Below the pieces are notes generated by a model that saw nothing but the letters and a program-made list of their open reading frames with translations, was not told the origin of the DNA and ran no database searches. Positions 58,636-64,000 of a stretch of DNA of 64,000 nucleotides are shown piece by piece. Origin of the DNA: Primula veris (Eukaryota; Streptophyta; Magnoliopsida; Ericales; Primulaceae); contig OY821742.1 in NCBI GenBank assembly GCA_963682055.1, positions 31,467,060 to 31,531,059 of the forward strand, in the 5' to 3' direction. Position 1 is the first letter of the stretch. Each line of letters starts with the position of its first letter. A program made the position numbers and the translations under genes.

Positions 58636-58750
58636 TGTTCATTACATCAGAGGACAACATCAAAAGAAATTTCATTACATCAGAGGACAAAACAATTACA
58701 TCAGAGGCCAACATCAAAAGAAAATCTATTACATCAGAGGACAACGACAA
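58636..58750. repeat. Short tandem repeat TTACATCAGAGGACAA
   Basis: Four copies of TTACATCAGAGGNCAA, three of them joined by CATCAAAAGAAA-type linkers, lie in the space between antisense genes D and E. Confidence 0.88.
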
Positions 58751-58784
58751 AGAATATCGACTATATCGACGAGCCCAGCGAGTA

Positions 58785-59115
58785 AGAAACACAAAAAAGG
58801 AGGCGAAGGAAAGAAACATAAAAAAAAAAAAAAAAAAAGAAAGAGGAAGAGGAACATAAAGAAGAAAAGAGAAATACGAAGAAAAGAAACATAAGAAAAA
58901 AAAAGGAAAAAAAAAAAGAGTCCTACTCAAATAGAGAGAACAAAGTATTAAACAGAAAAGAAGAAGAGTGCAAGAAAACGAAGAAGAAAAAGTGGAGAGA
59001 ACAAAATATAAAAAAGAAAAAGATAGAGGCACAGAAGAAAAAAGAAAAAGATGAGAAAAGATGAAGAAATGAAGAAAATTGAAAAAATAAGAAAAAACAA
59101 AGAAAAAGGGCAAGA
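58785..59115. repeat. Purine (A/G)-rich tract
   Basis: About 330 bp that are almost pure A and G on the plus strand, with a run of about 20 A near 58820-58838. The long F/S/L-rich minus-strand and lysine-rich plus-strand frames across it are artefacts of composition. It borders the 3' end of antisense gene E. Confidence 0.85.
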
Positions 59116-59409
59116 TTAGGGGGAGGTTGATCGGTATCGATGAGAGGGCCCCGCAGATATTTCAGCATCTTGAAGCGAGGGATTCCTCCTCAGAACCGTG
59201 TTCTCATCAATCAAAGATTGATTAGCACGCCTGCAGTAATCTAGCTCGGCCTTCAACCAAGTCAACTCCCTCACCATCTTCTTATGGTGACCACGCATTA
59301 CTTCTAACTCCACCTCAGCATCTCTCAAAAACTTCAAGGCATTGCCATAAGAGGACTGGAATGCTTCCACTTGTAAGGTCAATGCAGAACTGGAAAAGGG
59401 GGAAGCCAT
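59116..59409 (-). CDS. Antisense gene E of the Tat element: small coiled-coil protein
   Basis: From ATG 59409 (MASPFSSSALTLQVEAFQSS) the frame is open for 97 codons: YGNALKFLRDAEVELEVMRG, then VRELTWLKAELDYCRRANQS, and an SLQDAEISAGPS-type end. It starts MASP like gene F and shares the WLKA(D/E)L..C core with gene C. A TATA-like box (CTATAAATACCCC) lies at 59491-59497, about 85 bp upstream. No stop or frameshift seen. Function unknown. Confidence 0.65.
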   Translation of the reverse strand: MASPFSSSALTLQVEAFQSSYGNALKFLRDAEVELEVMRGHHKKMVRELTWLKAELDYCRRANQSLIDENTVLRRNPSLQDAEISAGPSHRYRSTSP

Positions 59410-59490
59410 GGAAAAATACACAGCAATAATATATATGTAGAAGGAAGTGGTATGAAGATGTTATGAAGAAAAACAAACCTAAAAAGGGGT

Positions 59491-59497
59491 ATTTATA
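59491..59497 (-). promoter_or_regulatory. TATA-like box of antisense gene E
   Basis: TCTATAAATACCCC on the minus strand, a near-consensus plant TATA box about 85 bp upstream of ATG 59409. Confidence 0.55.
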
Positions 59498-59913
59498 GAT
59501 AAATGGAGAAGGGATTGAGATGAAGAAGCGCAACCGTTGGTCAGAAAGGATTAAAAGAAGCGTGTGCATTAAAAGAGACGCGACTGTTCAATAGACACTT
59601 TTGGATTCGTGCCATTATTTTTAGATAATAATTATGGAAACAGCAGTTGCACACGTTTCTTTATAGGGAAGTGCAACCATCTCAAGTACATTAAGTAAGA
59701 TTCTTTACACAGGGCTCGAGAAAACCCAGTGGATAAGGTCAAACACAAGGCCCAAGAAAAGTCATTAATGAAGCCACAAGCATGCGCAGTCAAAATAAAT
59801 TGCATTGGAAGAATAATTCAGATACAAGAAAAAGAAGAATTTTTATTGATTGATTGAAACTTCATTACAGAAGGGCCAGTCAACATAAAGAAAATACAAT
59901 AAAAAGAAAAAAG

Positions 59914-60252
59914 TTATTTCGAAGAAGGGCCTGCTTCATCATCCGGCCTCTTCTTAGACCGAGCATACACTTTCTTGAGGGCCAATTTGTAAGCCCTCTT
60001 GGAAGCAATGTGCCTGTCTCTAGAGGCCTCGAGCTCTTTGATCCGAGCACGTGCCCAAATGTTGTCAATCAAAGACCTCTGGTACTCACTCTCCATGGCG
60101 TCCAACCGCTCATCCATTTCAACAGCCCGACGAGCTTCCATGGTCAAGGAGGCAACCCTCCTCTCAAGAATACGCGGTTTTCTTACTTCCTCCTCTAGGA
60201 GAGCAACATACTCAGTAAGGTTGTCACCACTAGTTTCACGAGGAGAAGCCAT
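59914..60252 (-). CDS. Antisense gene F of the Tat element: coiled-coil protein, paralog of G
   Basis: From ATG 60252: MASPRETSGDNLTEYVALLE, EEVRKPRILERRVASLTMEA, then WARARIKELEASRDRHIASK, RAYKLALKKVYARSKKRPDD and an AGPSSK end; 112 residues, open frame. A short N-terminal tag, a long coiled coil and a basic KRAYKLA..K...RSK segment followed by acidic PDD are shared with gene G 600 bp upstream on the same strand. TATA-like CCTATAAAAAGGGG is at 60304-60310, about 55 bp upstream of the ATG. The basic segment could serve nuclear import; that is inference. Confidence 0.7.
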   Translation of the reverse strand: MASPRETSGDNLTEYVALLEEEVRKPRILERRVASLTMEARRAVEMDERLDAMESEYQRSLIDNIWARARIKELEASRDRHIASKRAYKLALKKVYARSKKRPDDEAGPSSK

Positions 60253-60303
60253 TTGGTCGTTAAAAGAACAATGAAATATGCGAAAAAGACATGTACAACC
60301 CCT

Positions 60304-60310
60304 TTTTATA
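60304..60310 (-). promoter_or_regulatory. TATA-like box of antisense gene F
   Basis: CCTATAAAAAGGGG on the minus strand, about 55 bp upstream of ATG 60252; the same spacing as upstream of gene G. Confidence 0.6.
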
Positions 60311-60544
60311 GGAAGAAACGAGGGGTAGATCAAAGGTCATCTCGAAGAAATACTAGCCCTCTTGAACTTTCCAAGGACATTTATGGCTAATTTACGACAG
60401 TTTCAAATTCAGTTTAGTCATCCAACGAGGTATTAAGGAAATAAACAGACCAGAAGGAAAATAGGAAATATTTTATTAATATTTTCAATAATTCTATTAC
60501 AACTTGGTGATGACAACTAATACAAGGAAATTACAAAAGCTAAG

Positions 60545-60856
60545 TTATTCCGAGAAAGAGCCTTCTTCAACGTCATCCGGCCCCGGTTTGGACCGAGCAT
60601 GCAACTCCTTGAAGGCAAGCTTATAGGCCCTCTTTGCTGCTTTTTGCTTAGCCAGCAAAGCCTCAAGCCTCTTTATACGTTCAAAGGCCCAATCCCTATC
60701 AGCCATCGTCACGTGGTGAGCCGCGTCCATATCAGACAACCTTTTTGTCACGACCGCCAGCTTCCTCTTCACGGCATGAGCTTTCTTAACTTCATTCTCC
60801 AAATAAGCAACGCAATCTAAAGAATTATCTCCAGTAGAACCCTGGGAGGATGCCAT
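60545..60856 (-). CDS. Antisense gene G of the Tat element: coiled-coil protein, paralog of F
   Basis: From ATG 60856: MASSQGSTGDNSLDCVAYLE, NEVKKAHAVKRKLAVVTKRL, then WAFERIKRLEALLAKQKAAK, RAYKLAFKELHARSKPGPDD and an EEGSFSE end; 103 residues, open frame. It aligns end to end with gene F (MAS..., TGDN, YxAxLExEVxK, WAxxRIKxLEA, KRAYKLAxKxxxARSK, PDD). This is a tandem duplicate, diverged at well over half its residues but with frame and ends kept, which hints at past selection. TATA-like TCTATAAAAAGAAAG is at 60911-60917. Confidence 0.7.
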   Translation of the reverse strand: MASSQGSTGDNSLDCVAYLENEVKKAHAVKRKLAVVTKRLSDMDAAHHVTMADRDWAFERIKRLEALLAKQKAAKRAYKLAFKELHARSKPGPDDVEEGSFSE

Positions 60857-60910
60857 TATATCACAAGAGAAGTGGTGAAGGAATATATAATTATGGGTAG
60901 GGCACTTTCT

Positions 60911-60917
60911 TTTTATA
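60911..60917 (-). promoter_or_regulatory. TATA-like box of antisense gene G
   Basis: TCTATAAAAAGAAAG on the minus strand, about 55 bp upstream of ATG 60856, matching the arrangement of gene F. Confidence 0.6.
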
Positions 60918-61113
60918 GAAGATAAACGTTGGAAAAGTCAAAGGGTTTTCCTTGAAGAAAGATATCAAGATAGGCCTTCTTAAATGACCTCAAATGGGCC
61001 CCAGGAAACAGTCATAAATCTGTTACACTTTTCGATGAAACATTGAGAACAGCAAGACCGAAGTAACGCCCTCGACAGACCGATCATGACTCCCCCGACA
61101 TGGAGACCACGCC

Positions 61114-61132
61114 GAGAAAGTCAGGGAGCACT
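61114..61132 (+). other. Candidate polypurine tract before the 3' LTR
   Basis: GAGAAAGTCAGGGAGCACT lies directly before the 3' LTR. It is purine-rich but interrupted, so it is a weak polypurine tract or a mutated one. Confidence 0.45.
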
Positions 61133-61698
61133 TGATAGAACATAAAAATTGGAGCCGAATATGTATATTTGGGTATTAATCGACCCACCCATTATTAGAG
61201 GGTATCCAAGGCTATAACCCAAAAACTCATGGTCTAAAAGAGCTTTCCTAACAGGCCATCATCTATAAGGGTCCAGCCCAGTAGTAAAGGTCCACATTGA
61301 AAAAGCCCATGAGGTGTCTTCTAAGATGACGACATTTGTCAACATCTTATGAGGCATAATTGTCTATAAATAGCCAACTACCCCCTTAAAAAAGGGACCA
61401 AAAATATATCCCAAAAATATAGAGAGAATGAGAGAAAAAATAAAAACTTGTCAGAATCTATGACATCAATTATCAAACCGAGCAAGATAAAGAACCGAGC
61501 ACCGAAGAGAAGAGAAAGACCAAGATCAAGATCAAATTGCGAATCCGAACATAAGTATAGTGATAAAATTGTAAACCGATCAATCCTATTTGACGAGCAA
61601 TAACAAATATCTGAGAAGTGTTCAATAATTATCGTCCTTTATTTATTGTATTATCGTTGAAAAGCCTAACGCCACCGACCAAAGTTATGGCTTTATCA
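61133..61698 (+). repeat. 3' LTR of the Tat element, 566 bp
   Basis: Same length and ends as the 5' LTR, with about 16 substitutions and no length change by hand count. The differences cluster in the first 220 bp and around 44980-45010; the last 220 bp look identical. Confidence 0.95.
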
Positions 61699-63760
61699 GC
61701 CCACCTGTTAGCTTAAAATCTGCAGCAAAACTAGTCATACAGCTGATGTCTTGCTGAAGAATTTAGAGCATATGTATTTAAAATATTAAAGGATTACTAC
61801 GTTCGCAGAATTATGGCATTCAAACCTCACATGTAGCCTAATTGTTTACCCGGACAGCATCTGTCTGCTGGGGTTTGGATTAAGCCGCTGACAGGAAAGT
61901 CAGATTTCTTTTATGGAATAAGAATGAACTATAGACCAACAAATAAGGGTTTAGAGTGTTTGAACTTCGAAATTTCTCTATTGAAAATTAGAACTAATGT
62001 ATTTTTAATTTTTTTTTAAAGATAATGTGCTCAGAGTGTAAACATAGTCTTTATTACATCCGATGAGGAAGATCGAAAGTCACCGTAGCAGAACTGTTAT
62101 TTTTTTAGTAGGATGGCAAAATCACAAGTGTTACTGTTAATGAGCCAATGAGAAAGAAGCACATATGTGCTAACTTAGTCGAAAGGTCAGGGGTTTTAGC
62201 TTTACTGTCTAAGTCTGATACATTTTCTAGTGAGAGAAGCCAGGGCGAGGGAGCATAGACGTCATGTGACTTCTATGAGTCGAGTGTTTCTACATTTTGA
62301 ACTTAAACTGATGTTTAGTTACACAATATACTATATGCATTAGCTAATAAGTATGTCTTTTTTTCTACACAGTGACAAATGCAATGAAAAAGAGTAGTCT
62401 GTAGACCATAGAACGCTCTGACTTTAATACTTCTTACTTTGAAGCTGCAGTTTTAGTTACATATGGAATTAGAAACACTACGAGCAAAGGATACTTTAGA
62501 CTCAAGGCAAACAATAAGTGTTTATGCATGTAGAAATTGAACCTCATGTTTATTGAACAATCATTATGAAAGCCGGTATCTTATCCTTTTTGTTACATTC
62601 CATTATCTTATCCTTTTTGTTACATTCCATTCTGGTCATTCTCGCTCTAAAGTTGTTTAGTTTTAGTTCTAAATGAAACTGAAATTATTAGCGGGTGATT
62701 GCCAAGTAATGCTTTCAGTGTATAAGAGAGCAATCAATTAGGAAATGTAGCCTCTCCATCGGAGCTCTAATCGAGCCCATAGTGATATTGTATACAGTGG
62801 AGATCCTGGAGGAAAGATACGTGGAATGGAATTTTGTACCCGTGTTTTTATTAATAACATAAGATATACTATACAGAAGTTGGGTGATCGGTGCTTTGTA
62901 ACAAACTGATCATGATTAGTGCATTACTTTGGTTTGGAGTAGGAGTAAAGCTAAAGTTATATAATACATTCCTGGAAAGTTAGTATTAAATGGCTGTCTA
63001 ATTATATATGCACACTATACCTCCACAAGCAATGCGAAGACCAATCTTTGAGAAGTGAATGCAAATATATTCTGAACATCTGTAACTAGTATCAAGAAAA
63101 AGAACACGGTAAATAGGCCGCTGCAAGCAAGCATACGTAATTAAACTCGTTAATGAGAACCGTTTGCTTGTTTACTTAACTTGTAAAAAGCAGGTCAGGA
63201 TGCGAAGATTTAGCAGCGGCATTTTTGCTAGCCAGGCTGGTCTAATTTATCCAGGACGCGAAGACTTGGACTATCCTGCTTCTCCATTTGTCTTCTTTTT
63301 CTTAGCTATTCTGTTAAAATACTAATACAGAGAATTCATGGCAACCTGAGGACTTAATTTGGAGCTTAGCCAAATTTTATGGGGGATGCTTTTGCTAAAT
63401 AATGGAAATTATAGCTTTGGCCATCTTTATTCTCAATGAAAGGTTTATAAATAAAATGCTCAGCCAAAGATATTTATCTCGAACTGAGTTGCTAAACATA
63501 ATAGACAAGAAGGAACAACTGGTGTTTTTGTTATTTGACCAAGTTGTCATTTTAAATTTTAAACCGAGCAGCAGAAGAAGAAGAGCAGCACACAACTGTT
63601 CAGTTATATTTTGGAAGAATTCTATATAAGTAGCTCTTACCAACTTATATTCGTTCTACATATCTTGATAATTTCATATTTCTCATACATATCACTTTTT
63701 AATTATTTATTTTATTTACTAAATAGTCATACAAATCAAAATATAATATACATATTTTAT
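61699..63760. other. Right flank, no gene recognised
   Basis: No supported coding region on either strand. Short frames near 63402 have no recognised domain. A 27-bp tandem duplication (TTATCCTTTTTGTTACATTC) is at 62580-62632. Confidence 0.45.
62577..62632. repeat. 27-bp tandem duplication
   Basis: Two adjacent copies of ATCTTATCCTTTTTGTTACA plus TTCCATT. Perfect identity indicates a recent event. Confidence 0.9.
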
Positions 63761-63764
63761 CGCT

Positions 63765-64000
63765 CTACAAACCCAAAAAAATAGTTTTAAATTACAACAA
63801 AATTCTATAAAACCAAAAAAACGAAAAAAATCACAAAAATTCTAAAAAATCATAAAAAATCAAAAAAATCAAAAAAATTATAAAAAATTACAAAAAATTA
63901 TAAAAAATGACAAAAAATTATAACAAATTATAAAAAAATCAAAAAATCAAAAAATCAAAAAAATCAAAAAAAATCACAAAAATCACAAAAAATCACAAAA
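63765..64000. repeat. A-rich low-complexity tract running off the window
   Basis: Runs such as AAAAAATCACAAAAATCAC and AAAATCAAAAAAATC continue to the window edge. The reverse complement (TTTTGTGATTTTT) recalls the T-rich repeat at 43306-43740, so these may be opposite-strand members of one low-complexity family. Confidence 0.7.

Larger units (their letters stand above)
44671..61698 (+). mobile_element. 17.0-kb Ty3/gypsy (Tat-type) LTR retrotransposon with antisense genes
   Basis: Bounded by 566-bp LTRs, both starting TGATAGAACATAAAAATTGG and ending GTTATGGCTTTATCA. The primer-binding site follows the 5' LTR after 2 nt. Order on the plus strand is gag, protease, RT, degenerate RNase H, a second RNase H, integrase; the second RNase H before integrase is the hallmark of the Tat lineage. 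Between pol and the 3' LTR lies almost 10 kb with two tandem-repeat arrays and seven antisense coding regions. Flanking 5-mers are GGCCA and GCCCA, four of five matching, so the target duplication is only tentative. By hand count the LTRs differ at about 16 of 566 sites. The sense genes carry several stops and frameshifts, so this copy is not autonomous. Confidence 0.93.

Noticed and set aside
58613..59113. 166-residue minus-strand frame rich in Phe, Ser and Leu
   Set aside because: It lies over an almost pure purine tract; composition alone creates the frame.
63402..63629. 75-residue plus-strand frame near the right edge
   Set aside because: No domain, no homologous pattern, and overlapped by an equal-length antisense frame.

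Overview
The window is nuclear DNA of a flowering plant, most likely a eudicot. The evidence is multi-exon genes with GT-AG introns and AT-rich introns, an intronless PLS-type pentatricopeptide repeat (PPR) gene, plant-type promoters with CT/GA and TA microsatellites, and a dense mix of plant transposable elements: Ty3/gypsy Tat, Ty1/copia, TRIM, Helitron, Stowaway, hAT-like MITE and a LINE/SINE tail. The species cannot be named from the sequence alone. All splice models were read by hand from frame continuity and splice sites; no search was run.

Layout. (1) 1.8-13.0 kb, minus strand: a 20-exon gene whose exons join in one frame into a 680-residue membrane protein with a J-like domain lacking HPD, a thioredoxin-like fold and a C-terminal hydrophobic segment. 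Its introns hold a LINE/SINE-type tail insertion with a 17-bp target duplication, a complete TRIM with 5-bp target duplications, and several local tandem duplications. (2) 13-29.9 kb: gene-poor, repeat-rich. It holds a pogo/Tigger-like transposase fragment, a decayed minus-strand Ty1/copia element (16.96-23.02 kb) with a Helitron inside one LTR, a possible non-autonomous DNA element, a broken F-box/DUF295-type gene and a Stowaway MITE. One AT-rich repeat family occurs in opposite orientations at 13.5 and 29.4 kb. (3) 30-31.5 kb, plus strand: an intronless PPR gene. (4) 33.8-40.0 kb, plus strand: a PAF1/ELF7-like locus. The proline-rich 5' half is broken, while nine downstream exons remain open in one frame but lack the middle of the family protein; a hAT-like MITE sits in an intron. 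(5) 40.5-43.7 kb: an antisense gypsy gag/protease remnant, then a minisatellite of about 1.3 kb and a T-rich repeat.

(6) 44,671-61,698: a 17.0-kb Ty3/gypsy element of the Tat type, bounded by two 566-bp LTRs differing at about 16 positions by hand count. Its sense strand carries gag, protease, RT, a degenerate RNase H, a second (archaeal-like) RNase H and integrase, disabled by several stops and frameshifts. Downstream of pol are a higher-order hairpin repeat array and a 131-bp tandem repeat, and then about 8 kb carrying seven separate ANTISENSE reading frames rich in predicted coiled coil. Six of the seven have a TATA-like box 55-140 bp upstream. Two of them (59.9 and 60.5 kb) are clear paralogs and two more (57.2 and 59.1 kb) are probable paralogs. 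This antisense gene battery inside a retrotransposon is the most unusual feature of the window.

(7) 61.7-64 kb: flanking DNA without a recognisable gene, ending in an A-rich low-complexity tract.
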